Counted from the stretch's first letter, positions 26,355-34,839 are shown. The stretch is DNA of 50,745 bases from Micromonospora sp. HK10 (GCF_000982955.1 NZ_KQ058869.1:24128-74872), one strand, 5' to 3'. Notes: a model not told the origin generated them from the sequence alone. Numbers and translations are program-made.

Positions 26355-27112
26355 ACATCCTGCTCTGGGTCGTGTACCCGTACCTGGCCCTGGCCGTGCT
26401 GGTCGGCGGCCTGATCTGGCGGCACCGGTACGACAAGTTCGGCTGGACGACCCGCTCGTCCCAGCTCTACGAGAGCAGCATCCTGCGCTGGGGCAGCCCG
26501 CTGTTCCACTTCGGCGTGCTGATGGTGCTGGTCGGCCACGTCGGCGGCCTGCTGGTGCCGAAGTCCTGGACCGAGGCGGTCGGCGTCACCGAGCACACGT
26601 ACCACCTGATGGCCGTGTTCATCGGCACGGTGGCCGGGCTCTGCACGCTGATCGGACTGGCCATCCTGATCGCCCGCCGGCGCCTCACCGGCCCGGTCTT
26701 CGCCGCCACCACCCGCAACGACAAGGCGATGTACGTGGTGCTCGCCGGGGTCATCGTGCTGGGGCTGCTGGCCACGGTGCGGGCCAACGTGGTCGGCGAC
26801 GGCTACGACTACCGGGAGACGGTGTCCCCCTGGTTCCGGTCGCTGTTCTACCTCAGCCCCGACCCGGAGGTCATGGCCGGCGTGCCGGTCGGCTTCCAGA
26901 TCCACGTCCTGGCCGCCTTCGCGCTCTTCGCGTTCTGGCCGTTCACCCGGCTCGTGCACGCGTTCAGCGCCCCGGTCGGCTACGCCACCCGCCCGTACGT
27001 CGTCTACCGCAGCCGGGACGACCGGCCCGGGCTGCGGCCGACCCGGCCCGGCTGGGAGGGCCCGCCCCGGCTGCCCGCCCCCCGCGGCGATCGCGGTCGT
27101 TCCCGCCGCTGA
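26351..27112 (+). CDS. narI: Respiratory nitrate reductase, gamma subunit (diheme cytochrome b)
   Basis: This 253-residue membrane subunit oxidises menaquinol and anchors NarGH. About five transmembrane segments are seen (roughly 4-23, 48-68, 85-108, 128-147, 180-200). Heme ligands are H53 and H63 in the second helix (FHFGVLMVLVGH) and the His residues of GFQIHVLAAF and RLVHAFSAP in the last. The C-terminal tail is Arg/Pro-rich and extends to GRSRR. ATG start overlapping the narJ stop. The narK gene follows after 28 bp. Confidence 0.95.
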   Translation: MNILLWVVYPYLALAVLVGGLIWRHRYDKFGWTTRSSQLYESSILRWGSPLFHFGVLMVLVGHVGGLLVPKSWTEAVGVTEHTYHLMAVFIGTVAGLCTLIGLAILIARRRLTGPVFAATTRNDKAMYVVLAGVIVLGLLATVRANVVGDGYDYRETVSPWFRSLFYLSPDPEVMAGVPVGFQIHVLAAFALFAFWPFTRLVHAFSAPVGYATRPYVVYRSRDDRPGLRPTRPGWEGPPRLPAPRGDRGRSRR

Positions 27113-27140
27113 CCACCACCACGACCCACGGAGAGCAGCG

Positions 27141-28391
27141 ATGAGTATCGCCCGTGACAGCCAGGCACCCGACACCACGCCTGCCCCCGTCGAGGCCCGC
27201 GCCGGCGCGGCCAGGCCGGGCAGCTCGACAGCGACGCTTCAACTCGTCCTGGCCACGCTCGGCTTCCTGGTCAACTTCTGGGCGTGGGCCCTGCTGGGCC
27301 CGCTCGGCCCGGGCATCAAGGAGCGCCTCGACCTCAGCTTCGCCGCCCAGTCCCTGCTGGTGGCCGTGCCGGTGGTGGTCGGCTCGCTGGGGCGCATCCC
27401 GGTCGGCGCGCTCACCGACCGGTACGGGGCGCGCGTGGTGTTCCCGCTGGTCACGGTCGCCACCATCGGGCCGGTGCTGACCTTGAGCGTGGTCTCCAGC
27501 TACCCCGCGCTGATCATCACCGGCTTCTTCCTCGGCATCGGCGGCACCGCCTTCGCCGTCGGCGTGCCCCTGGTGTCCGGCTGGTACCCGCCGGCCCGGC
27601 GGGGCTTCGCCATCGGCGTGTTCGGCGTCGGCATGGGCGGCACCGCGATCGCCAACTTCACCACCGTCCGGCTCGCCGACGCCTACGGCCAGCGGGCGCC
27701 GTTCCTGCTCGTCGCGGCGATCCTCGCGGGTTACGCGGTGCTGTCGTTCCTGCTGCTGCGCGACGCGCCGGAGCGGGCCCGCCCGACCGGGTCGGCCTGG
27801 CGGCGCCTCAGCGCGGTCGGCCGGCTGACCGTCACCTGGCAGCTCTGTTTCCTGTACGCGGTGGGCTTCGGCGGTTTCGTGGCGTTCAGCGTGTACCTGC
27901 CCGCCTACCTGCGCACCGCCTACGGTCTCGACGCCGCCGACGGCGCGTTGCGTACCGCCGGCTTCGTGGTCCTCGCGGTGGCCGCCCGGCCGCTGGGTGG
28001 TTGGCTCTCCGACCGGCTGCACCCGGTGCCGGTGCTGGTGTGGTGCTTCGGCGGGGTCGCCGCGTTCGCGGTGGTCCAGGCGTTCCAGCCCACCCTGGTG
28101 CCGGTGGCGACGGTCGCGCTGCTCGGCATGGCGGTCCTGCTCGGCGCGGCCAGCGGTGCGGTGTTCGCGCTGGTCGGCAAGGTCGCCCCGGCCGACCAGG
28201 TGGGTGCCGTCACCGGCCTGGTGGGCGCCGCCGGTGGCCTCGGCGGATTCGTCCCGCCGCTGGTGATGGGCTGGGTCTACGGGTCGCAGGGCTCCTACGC
28301 GATCGGCCTCATGCTGCTCTCCGACGTCGCGTTGGCCGCCGCCGTCTTCACCGCGGTCCGGATGGGCGGCCTGGTGGCGCGCGACACCTGA
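27141..28391 (+). CDS. narK: Nitrate/nitrite MFS transporter
   Basis: This is a 416-residue major facilitator with about 12 transmembrane segments. FLVNFWAWALLGPLGPGIKE opens helix 1. The loop 2-3 motif is GRIPVGALTDRYGARVVF. The Gly-rich nitrate signatures are GIGGTAFAVGVPLVSGWYPPARRG with GVFGVGMGGTAIA, and later GAAGGLGGFVPPLVMG. It imports nitrate or exchanges it for nitrite. The ATG at 27141 follows GGAGAGCAGCG. Only 28 bp separate it from narI, so it is the last gene of the nar operon, ended by a hairpin. Confidence 0.92.
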   Translation: MSIARDSQAPDTTPAPVEARAGAARPGSSTATLQLVLATLGFLVNFWAWALLGPLGPGIKERLDLSFAAQSLLVAVPVVVGSLGRIPVGALTDRYGARVVFPLVTVATIGPVLTLSVVSSYPALIITGFFLGIGGTAFAVGVPLVSGWYPPARRGFAIGVFGVGMGGTAIANFTTVRLADAYGQRAPFLLVAAILAGYAVLSFLLLRDAPERARPTGSAWRRLSAVGRLTVTWQLCFLYAVGFGGFVAFSVYLPAYLRTAYGLDAADGALRTAGFVVLAVAARPLGGWLSDRLHPVPVLVWCFGGVAAFAVVQAFQPTLVPVATVALLGMAVLLGAASGAVFALVGKVAPADQVGAVTGLVGAAGGLGGFVPPLVMGWVYGSQGSYAIGLMLLSDVALAAAVFTAVRMGGLVARDT

Positions 28392-28402
28392 CCGCCGCGA
28401 AC

Positions 28403-28443
28403 GCCCGGCTCCGGTACCCGACGTCGGGTGCCCGGAGCCGGGC
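28403..28443. terminator. Bidirectional terminator after narK
   Basis: The 12-bp arms GCCCGGCTCCGG and complement (28403-28414 and 28432-28443) enclose a second palindrome, CCCGACGTCGGG (28417-28428). It lies between convergent stops (narK 28391, DUF4097 gene 28478). Confidence 0.8.
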
Positions 28444-28477
28444 GCGACGCACCCGACCGGTCATCGACCGGGCGAGG

Positions 28478-29323
28478 TCAGGAGCGGTGGATCAGGATGT
28501 CGCCGAACGCGGTGCGGGCCCGCACCTCGGCCTGCTCGTCGTTTTCGGCGGGTCCGGCGGCGGCATCCAGGTCGTTGCGCACCTTGCCGAACTGGGTGTG
28601 CAGGTCGAGCCGGGCCGCGGTGCCGCGCCGGATGCCGAGCTGGATGCGGCCCGCCGCGGTGCGCAGGCTCGCGTGGCCGCGCACCAGCTCGCCGATGCGG
28701 ATGCTGCCGTTGGCGGTGGTGGCCGCGACGGAGGCGGCGGCGTGCTCGGCGGCGACGTCGCCGTTCGCGGCGTTGATCCGCAGCTCGCCACCCGCCTCGC
28801 CGATCCACGTCTCGCCGTTGCCGTTCTTCAGCACGGCGTGCCCGCCGACGGCGCGCAGGCTGAGCTTGCCGGAACCGGTGGTGACCTCGGCGTCGCCGGT
28901 CACCTTCTCCGCGATGGCGGCACCGAAGCCGGTGTGCAGGGTGAGGCTGGCGGCGTCCTCGACCTGCAGGTCGCCGGCGCCGGTCTTGAGCCGGCAGTCG
29001 GCCAGCGGGCCGGAACAGGTGACGGCACCGACGCCCAGCTTGCCGTCCACGCCGGAGCCGGCGGGCAGCTCGATGGTCACCTCGACGGAGCCGGTCTTGC
29101 CGAAGACGCCGAAGCCGGGCTGCTTGGGGCCGCGGATCACGAGCCGGCCGGACGCGTACTCGACCCGGGTCTGTTCGGCGGCGCGCACGTCCCGCTCGGC
29201 GGCGCTGTCGGCGGGGCGGACCCGCACGACGGTGTCGGTTCGCGCAGCGGCGGTGATCCGTACCTCGCCGGCGACGAGTTCGACCGTTGCGGAGATCGGG
29301 GTGGGGGTGTCGAAGGATGGCAT
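28478..29323 (-). CDS. DUF4097 beta-repeat protein
   Basis: This is a 281-residue cytoplasmic protein built of short beta repeats. Phrases such as GDLQVEDAASLTLHTGFG, GDAEVTTGSGKLSLRAVGGHAVLKN and NGDVAAEHAAASVAATTANGSIRIGEL predict a solenoid of the DUF4097 type. It has no signal peptide or lipobox. The function is unknown; a binding or scaffold role is possible. The ATG at 29321-29323 has AAGGGGA upstream. It lies 29 bp downstream of the ribbon-helix-helix gene and is probably cotranscribed with it under the palindromic operator. Confidence 0.83.
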   Translation of the reverse strand: MPSFDTPTPISATVELVAGEVRITAAARTDTVVRVRPADSAAERDVRAAEQTRVEYASGRLVIRGPKQPGFGVFGKTGSVEVTIELPAGSGVDGKLGVGAVTCSGPLADCRLKTGAGDLQVEDAASLTLHTGFGAAIAEKVTGDAEVTTGSGKLSLRAVGGHAVLKNGNGETWIGEAGGELRINAANGDVAAEHAAASVAATTANGSIRIGELVRGHASLRTAAGRIQLGIRRGTAARLDLHTQFGKVRNDLDAAAGPAENDEQAEVRARTAFGDILIHRS

Positions 29324-29352
29324 TGTTGTCCCCTTTCGGGAGGTCGGTGGGG

Positions 29353-29883
29353 TTAGCGCACCCAGCCGGTGAAGCGCTGGCCGCCGGTGGCGGGGCCGGA
29401 TCGGCGCGGGGTGTCGGGGCGGTGAGGCTGGTTGTCGGTGTCGACGGCGGCGGTCGCGGCGCGGATCAGCCAGGTGTTGATCGAGACGCCGGCGCGGGCG
29501 GCGGCGTGCTCGACGCGCGCCTTGAGGTTCTCCGGCAGGCGCAGGCTGATCCGCACGGTCGCCTCGTCCTCGCCGTCGGCGGGGGGCGGTGGCGCCGGGC
29601 TCGGTGGTGCCGCCTCCGTCTCGTCGGTCCACTGCTCGGTCGGCGGTGGCGTCACCACGAAGCTGGGCTCCCGGTCCCGCAGCCGCAGGTCGACCGAGCC
29701 GGGCGCGAGATCACGGGTGATCTCCGTGGCCGCCTCGGAGAGCGCGTCCAGCAGGGCGAGCCGGACCGCGGACTCCAGCGGCGCGGTGAGCCGTTCGGCC
29801 AGGTCCCGGGCGTCGTCACCGCCGGCCGCGGCGGCCACCGCGAGCTGCTGGCGGATCGCGTCGACGTAGGTACGAAGTTCCAT
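29353..29883 (-). CDS. Ribbon-helix-helix (HicB/Arc-like) DNA-binding protein
   Basis: This 176-residue protein has two parts. A helical N-terminal domain (1-60) and a Pro/acid-rich linker (75-108) lead to a C-terminal ribbon-helix-helix module: strand VRISLRLPENL (110-120), helix KARVEHAAARAG, then VSINTWLIRAA (133-143). This layout is like the HicB family of antitoxins or repressors, but no HicA toxin is adjacent. The next gene is a DUF4097 protein, 29 bp downstream. A perfect 23-bp palindrome and extra half sites begin at its start codon, so autoregulation is likely. Confidence 0.8.
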   Translation of the reverse strand: MELRTYVDAIRQQLAVAAAAGGDDARDLAERLTAPLESAVRLALLDALSEAATEITRDLAPGSVDLRLRDREPSFVVTPPPTEQWTDETEAAPPSPAPPPPADGEDEATVRISLRLPENLKARVEHAAARAGVSINTWLIRAATAAVDTDNQPHRPDTPRRSGPATGGQRFTGWVR

Positions 29884-29933
29884 GACGCCATGATGGCATC
29901 ACTGTGATGCCATCCGCAAGAGGGGTGATGCCA
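29883..29933. promoter_or_regulatory. Operator array upstream of the ribbon-helix-helix gene
   Basis: A perfect palindrome, GATGGCATCAC-T-GTGATGCCATC pattern (arms 29892-29902 and 29904-29914), lies 9 bp from the start codon. A further TGATGCCA copy is at 29926-29933, and a degenerate TGACGCCA at 29883-29890 overlaps the start codon. Sites are spaced by 11 or 21 bp, about one or two helical turns, as expected for cooperative ribbon-helix-helix dimers. Confidence 0.7.
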
Positions 29934-30164
29934 CTCAGCTGCCGCCACGACCGCGCGGCACATCCACACGTCGTGCGGATGTCGCTGGGCACGGTGCCGC
30001 CCGCCTCCTATGCTTCGGTTGCGCAGCTTGATCGAGTTCGGATGCCGCTGGCCGCTGGTGATGCCCAGGGCCACCTGCACACCGCTGCGGCCGGGCTGCG
30101 CCGCGCGCTGGCCGAACGAGTTCGTCGCTGGCCTCTCCCGCGGGCGACGCGAGAGGATGACCGT

Positions 30165-30758
30165 ATGCCGACCCCCCGCGTCGTCGCCGTCTGCCGGGAC
30201 GAGACCCATCGGTTCAGCAAGGTGCCGGCCACGTCGATCACCCTCGTGGCCGGGCTCGGCGTGCTCGGCGACGCCCACGCCGGGACCCTGGTCCAGCATC
30301 GGTCGCGGGTGCGCCGTGACCCGAACCAGCCCAACCTGCGCCAGGTCCACCTCATCCACGCCGAGGTCTTCAACGACGCCCGGGCCATGGGCTATGAACT
30401 GGCGCCGGGTGATCTCGGGGAGAACGTCCTCACCGCCGACCTCGACCTGCTGGGGCTGCCGACCGGGACGCTGCTCGACTTCGGCGGTCCAGCCGTGCGA
30501 CTGACCGGCCTGCGCAACCCCTGCGCGCAGATCAACGCCTTTCGGCCCGGGCTGCTCAAGGTGGTGCTGTCCCGCGCGGACGGGACGCCGACCGACCAGC
30601 CGGCGCCGTCCACCGCGTCGCCGGAGTGCGCGACCACGCCGGTCATCCGCAAGGCCGGCGTGATGGCGGTCGTCGAACGCGGCGGCGAGGTCGTGCCGGG
30701 CCAACCGATCACGGTGATCCTTCCCGACCTCCCCCACACGCCCCTCGCCCCCGTCTAG
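30165..30758 (+). CDS. MOSC domain protein
   Basis: This is a 197-residue stand-alone MOSC protein. NLRQVHLIHAEVF, GDLGENVLTADLDLLGLPTGTLL and GLRNPCAQINAF with the conserved C120 match the YiiM-like branch. MOSC domains carry sulfur or bind molybdenum cofactor, as in mARC-type reductases and cofactor sulfurases. The ATG at 30165 follows GAGAGGA; the open frame extending upstream is Arg-rich and looks non-coding. A link to the nearby Mo enzyme NarG is possible but unsupported. Confidence 0.85.
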   Translation: MPTPRVVAVCRDETHRFSKVPATSITLVAGLGVLGDAHAGTLVQHRSRVRRDPNQPNLRQVHLIHAEVFNDARAMGYELAPGDLGENVLTADLDLLGLPTGTLLDFGGPAVRLTGLRNPCAQINAFRPGLLKVVLSRADGTPTDQPAPSTASPECATTPVIRKAGVMAVVERGGEVVPGQPITVILPDLPHTPLAPV

Positions 30759-30900
30759 ACAGTGGGCTATCGGCATGATCGCGGCTCACTAACCGCAGCA
30801 GATGTGTGCGTCTGACCTTGTCGTGTTGCGGCGTTTCTGTAGCCGGCTCGGGGATTCGTTCCGCAATCACCTTGCCGATACGCCCGTTCTTGGATCTTGC

Positions 30901-30973
30901 CCACCTGACCAAATCTTGTCAGCTATCCGCCACTGCCGATCGGTGTAGGACCTGCTGTGAAATTGTCAGGTGG
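30901..30973. promoter_or_regulatory. CCACCTGAC/GTCAGGTGG repeats upstream of the unknown gene
   Basis: CCACCTGAC (30901-30909) and its complement (30965-30973) form an inverted pair 55 bp apart. TTGTCAG also occurs as a direct pair at 30917-30923 and 30963-30969. They lie in the 33-105 bp before the ATG of the unknown gene and may be operator sites. Confidence 0.3.
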
Positions 30974-31005
30974 CCGTCTCGATCCTTCTTCGTTGGGAGA
31001 CGCAC

Positions 31006-31494
31006 ATGCAGCCGGTGCGATACCGCCCATCCGTCGCCGCCCTCAACCTGTTGCTAATGATCTCCGGATATCTTCGCGATCTCGGAGAGAACGATTCGGG
31101 TAGTTTCCTGAACCCGGGGATTAAGAACGTTCAGGTCCCTCGGGACGTCGAAACGATCGTCGTGAAGGGTCGGCGAGCGATCGCCCGCGAAGCGCAGAAG
31201 GACACCGAACTGAGGCTCATCCTTCGGTACCAGGCGGCGTTGCGGATATTTGAGCAATTGCAGGAACTGGCGTTGACGGACCCGACGTGCACCGTACTCC
31301 TCAGCGAGGAGCGGGAATACAAGTTCAGCGAGCTGCCGGCTCTCGGCTGGCACACCGTCACCCTCGAAAGGATGCTCCAGATGCTGGCCGAGGAAGACTG
31401 GTTCGGGAACGCGCCCTGCATGAACTTTCTGGCCGGCCAGCTTCAGGACTACATCTCCCAACTGTGGGACCTGCCCAAGTCCCCGGCGAAATAG
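31006..31494 (+). CDS. Hypothetical protein of unknown family
   Basis: This is a 162-residue, mainly helical, soluble protein that I do not recognise. Notable segments are SVAALNLLLMISGYLRDLG, TELRLILRYQAALRIFEQLQELAL and a Trp-containing C-terminus (EEDWFGNAP...QLWDLPKSPAK). The ATG at 31006 is preferred to a GTG at 30970 because GGGAGA lies about 8 nt upstream. Its base composition is visibly less GC-rich than that of neighbours, with A/T at many third positions. This suggests recent acquisition, or at least a gene outside the core genome. Confidence 0.65.
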   Translation: MQPVRYRPSVAALNLLLMISGYLRDLGENDSGSFLNPGIKNVQVPRDVETIVVKGRRAIAREAQKDTELRLILRYQAALRIFEQLQELALTDPTCTVLLSEEREYKFSELPALGWHTVTLERMLQMLAEEDWFGNAPCMNFLAGQLQDYISQLWDLPKSPAK

Positions 31495-31580
31495 ATCGCC
31501 GTCACCTTGTGCCAGGTCGCGTGATCCACATCGCAGTCGGCGAGAGCACACGATGAGGTCGCCAGCCCTAGGGTCGGAGC

Positions 31581-32690
31581 GTGAGCGTCAACGAGGACTC
31601 CTCCGGTCAGGTTCTACCGCCCGGCTCCGGGAGCGGAGGCGACAGCCGCGAACCAACCCGCGAGCTGACGGCAATCCGGGAAGCTGTCCGACGGCAGGCC
31701 CAGCGGGCGACCTCCGGCATCGGGGACATGGCGGCCTACCTGTCCCAGCAGGTGGCGGATGAGTCGCATCGGGAGGTGACCGGTCCCCTGCTGGCGGGCA
31801 CCGGCGCGAGCGGTGTGGTGCGGCACCGAGGTCGGGTGGTCGCCGAATGGGGCGACGCGGAGATCCCGGAGATGCTGTTCAGCGGCACCAAGAGCGTCGT
31901 CGCCACCGTAGCGGGGTTGGCCTTCGACCGAGGACTGCTCGCCCCGGACGCGCTGGTGTCGGCGACGATCCGGCATCCGCTCGTCGATCGCCTCGCCATC
32001 GAGGGCATCACCTGGCAGCACCTGTTGCAGCAGACCAGCGGATGGAACGGTGAGCTGTGGGGGAAGCCGACGGAGGTGGACGCGCAGAGCCGCCGGGAGG
32101 GCTTCGAGCGCGAAGGAGCGCCCGGCACCGGGTGGGCCTACAACGACGTACGGGTGAATCTGCTCTGCCTTGCCCTGACGGTGCTGTTCGGCCGACCGCT
32201 GCCCGACGTGCTCCGCGAGGACGTGCTCGAACCACTCGGCGCCTCCTCGTCCTGGTCCTGGCACGGCTACACCGACTCGGTCATCGACATCGACGGGATG
32301 CCCACGCCGGTCGTCAGCGGCGGGGCACACTGGGGCGGCGGTCTGTGGATCTCCGCGCGGGATCTGGCTCTGCTCGGTGAGCTGTACCGGTGCCGGGGCG
32401 AGTGGCAGGGCCGGCGGCTGCTCAGCGACGAGTGGATCGACCGCGCCTGGAGTCCCTGCGACCTGAACCCCGACTACGGCTACCTCTGGTGGCACAACGA
32501 CTCGCAGCGGGTACAGCCCGGCGCGCCGGCCAGCGGACGATGCGCCCGCGGCAATGGCGGCCGTCACCTGCTCTGGATCGACCCCGCCCGGGACCTGGTC
32601 ATCGCCTCGCACTGGGGCGACGAGGTCCACGACCTGATTACCGAGGTCTCGGCCGCCATCCCGACGGTCCCCGCCCGCACTGGCTCATGA
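31581..32690 (+). CDS. Serine hydrolase of the beta-lactamase/EstB family
   Basis: This 369-residue protein has the class C beta-lactamase-like fold. The nucleophile motif is SGTK (S101, K104), Y187 in WAYND is the second catalytic position, and GGLWISARDLALLGELY and YGYLWWHND are family landmarks. No signal peptide is apparent, so it is probably a cytoplasmic esterase or amidase, not a drug-resistance lactamase. The GTG at 31581 has only a GGAG immediately adjacent; starting at the internal Met50 is possible. Its stop overlaps the ATG of an SDR remnant. Confidence 0.8.
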   Translation: MSVNEDSSGQVLPPGSGSGGDSREPTRELTAIREAVRRQAQRATSGIGDMAAYLSQQVADESHREVTGPLLAGTGASGVVRHRGRVVAEWGDAEIPEMLFSGTKSVVATVAGLAFDRGLLAPDALVSATIRHPLVDRLAIEGITWQHLLQQTSGWNGELWGKPTEVDAQSRREGFEREGAPGTGWAYNDVRVNLLCLALTVLFGRPLPDVLREDVLEPLGASSSWSWHGYTDSVIDIDGMPTPVVSGGAHWGGGLWISARDLALLGELYRCRGEWQGRRLLSDEWIDRAWSPCDLNPDYGYLWWHNDSQRVQPGAPASGRCARGNGGRHLLWIDPARDLVIASHWGDEVHDLITEVSAAIPTVPARTGS

Positions 32691-33169
32691 CGGGAGTGCC
32701 CTGGACCGGACGCGGGAGTCGGAGGCACCGGCGCCGGCGATGGGCTGGGACGATCAACCTGAACCTCACCGCACCGATGCTGCTCAGCCAGCTCGTTCTG
32801 GACCCCATGCGGGAACAAGGTGGTGGCGCGATTGTCAACATGGCCTCCAGCGGCGGCATCGGCTTCGAGTCCTACGGTTCGCCGGAGTACGGGGCCGCGA
32901 AGGCTGGTCTGATTCGCTTCACCGCCAGTCTGGCCAGCTTGGAACGTAGCCACGCGGTCCGGATGATGTGCGTCGCGCCGGACCGGATCGGGCTGAGCCG
33001 AGCCCAGGCCCAATGGGAGCGCATGAGTGCCGACGAACGTGCCGCATCTCGCCCGCTGATACCTCCGGCCGAGGTTGTCTCCGTCGTCTTGAGCCTCATC
33101 CACGAGGGAGTCGGTGGAGCCGTGGTGGAGATGTGGGGCGGAGAGCAGCCTGTCGTGCATGCGCCGTAG
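32687..33169 (+). pseudogene. Truncated short-chain dehydrogenase remnant
   Basis: The frame encodes the C-terminal two thirds of an SDR. NLNLTAPMLLSQLVLDPM, GGGAIVNMASSGGIG with the catalytic Ser, Y-G-A-A-K in SPEYGAAKAGLIRF, and a C-terminal EMWGGEQPV are present. The N-terminal Rossmann part with TGxxxGIG is missing; about 20 Arg-rich residues of unrelated sequence replace it. The ATG at 32687 overlaps the TGA of the serine hydrolase, so the frame may still be translated. It cannot bind NAD(P) in the normal way and is best read as a deletion remnant. Confidence 0.75.
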
Positions 33170-33243
33170 ACCCGCGTCCGGGCATCCGCTGTTCGGCAGT
33201 TGCGGACGTCATCGTGCGGTGTGGAGCGGTCCCCTGGCGCCGG

Positions 33244-34047
33244 TCAGGAAAATCCGCCGTTGCTGAACAGCAGTTGGCCGTTGATCCACTGGCCTTGCGG
33301 CGAACACAGGAAGCTGACCAGATTCGCGGTGTCCTGTGGGGTGCCGAGGCGGCCGAGTGGTGTCTGCCGAATGCAGTCGGCTCGTCCCGCCGCTGTCATC
33401 CACCCGGTGTCCACCGGGCCGGGATTGATGACGTTCGAGCTGATGCCGAGGTGGGCCAACTCGTGGGCCGCGGCCAGGGTGATGCGGTCGAGTGCGCCCT
33501 TGCTCGCGCCGTACGGCAGATTTCCCACCGTGTGATCGCTGGTGAGGGCGATGATGCGACCGTCGCCGGGCCGCCCGCGGAAGCGTCGCCCGTGCTCGCG
33601 GATCAGCAACCAGGTCGCCCGTGCGTTGACGGCGAAGTGCCGGTCGAAGCTCTCGACGGTGGTGTCCAGTAGCCCGGAGTCGACCGACTCGCAGTGGCAC
33701 ATCACCAGGGCGGTGACCGGGCCGAGTTGGCGCTCCGCCTCGTCATAGACCGCAGCGGGCGCCGTGGGGTCGGTGAGGTCCGCTTCTATGGCGGCGACGG
33801 CTGCGCCGCGCGCGGTGAGTGCCTGCGCGATGGTGTCGGTGGCCCCGGCTTCGACGCCCCAGTTCATGCGCTCGTCGTACCCGGTCCAGAAGGTGAAGGC
33901 GATATCCCAGCCCGAGGCCGCCAACTCGCTTGCGATGCCGGCGCCGATGCCGATGGTGCGACCGACCCCCGTGACGAGTGCTGTCGGCCGGGACCTGCCG
34001 GACGGAGCGGGTGGGGTGCCGTCCGGTGTCTGCCCGGGATCCGCCAT
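33244..34047 (-). CDS. SDR family oxidoreductase
   Basis: This 267-residue SDR has a GVGRTIGIG dinucleotide motif (27-35), of the G-x5-G-x-G kind seen in enoyl-reductase-like and some FabG-like SDRs. The catalytic set is S170, Y179 and K183 (PYGASKGAL). The usual NAG is replaced by CHCE (117-120). The C-terminus GQWINGQLLFSNGGFS is standard. ATG start at 34045-34047. The substrate is unknown. It converges on the SDR remnant with a 74-bp gap; the two are different SDR subtypes, not copies. Confidence 0.85.
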   Translation of the reverse strand: MADPGQTPDGTPPAPSGRSRPTALVTGVGRTIGIGAGIASELAASGWDIAFTFWTGYDERMNWGVEAGATDTIAQALTARGAAVAAIEADLTDPTAPAAVYDEAERQLGPVTALVMCHCESVDSGLLDTTVESFDRHFAVNARATWLLIREHGRRFRGRPGDGRIIALTSDHTVGNLPYGASKGALDRITLAAAHELAHLGISSNVINPGPVDTGWMTAAGRADCIRQTPLGRLGTPQDTANLVSFLCSPQGQWINGQLLFSNGGFS

Positions 34048-34188
34048 GACGAGGATCCTCCTCGACCGCCGGGAGACCCCGCTACAGGATTTCGCTGCGC
34101 GGGCTCGAGCAGGCGAACCAGCCTTCGCGGAACGCCGCTTGTCTGCCCGGCCCCTGACCGATCCGCGTGCGTACTGCCCGTACCCCCG

Positions 34189-34704
34189 TCAGGCGGCTCC
34201 CCCGCGACGGGCCGGCGCGCCGGCCCCCGGATCGAGGACCACCCGGAAGGCGGGGTAGCGCGGTGCGATCGCGGCGAACTCGGCCAGCGGCGCGTGCCGA
34301 TCGACGGGCATGTGCGGTCGCGCCCCGGGCACCTTCTGCAGGTAGCGCTTGAGGATCGGCGCCCGCTCCGCGACGGGGACCTCGACCAGCCGGCAGGCCC
34401 GGGCCCGGCCGTGCCGGATCGTGGCACGGCCCCCGGCCGCCCGGACGTTGCGGACCCAGTTGCAGTCCCCGCCCAGCATCGGGACCAGATACCACTCCCC
34501 CTGCCAGTCGGCCATCCCCAGCGGGAAGCGGGTCCGCCGCCCGGTGCGGCGACCAGGGACCTCGAGCGTCACCCAGCGCCGGGGCAGCAGCCCGGCGCCG
34601 AGCACCACCGCCCACACCCGCGCGAAGCGCCGCGCGGTGGCGTCGGCCCGCCCGCCCGCGTACATCCGGCGCAGGTCGTCGTCCGAGTACGGCCAGCTTC
34701 TCAT
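34189..34704 (-). CDS. Deazaflavin (F420)-dependent nitroreductase family protein
   Basis: This 171-residue split-barrel protein has the Ddn-like core LEVPGRRTGRRTRFPLGMADWQ-type strand, then YLVPMLGGDCNWVRNVRAAGG and ATIRHGR, which are strong signatures of F420H2-dependent nitroreductase/quinone reductase family members. A helical N-terminus precedes the barrel. Such proteins reduce quinones, coumarins or other electrophiles, and F420 is general in actinomycetes. ATG start at 34702-34704. It lies 143 bp beyond the SDR start, on the same strand. Confidence 0.85.
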   Translation of the reverse strand: MRSWPYSDDDLRRMYAGGRADATARRFARVWAVVLGAGLLPRRWVTLEVPGRRTGRRTRFPLGMADWQGEWYLVPMLGGDCNWVRNVRAAGGRATIRHGRARACRLVEVPVAERAPILKRYLQKVPGARPHMPVDRHAPLAEFAAIAPRYPAFRVVLDPGAGAPARRGGAA

Positions 34705-34839
34705 CGCGACCTCCAGCGTCCACGCCCCCGAACCGTCGAGTTCATCGAACCCGAGGTGCGGCCGGGGCGGCAGGGCCCAACGTCCCGGGACCCGGCCCGG
34801 CCGCGCGGCCCACCGGACCGGTGGCGGACGCCGGGTGCG

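Noticed and set aside
29353..29883. Classical HicAB toxin-antitoxin pair
   Set aside because: The RHH protein is HicB-like only in its DNA-binding part, and no HicA-type double-stranded-RNA-binding toxin frame lies on either side.
31054..31551. Minus-strand frame opposite the unknown 162-residue gene
   Set aside because: The plus-strand product has a better ribosome-binding site, a balanced amino-acid composition and helical heptad-like patterns. The minus frame has none of these.
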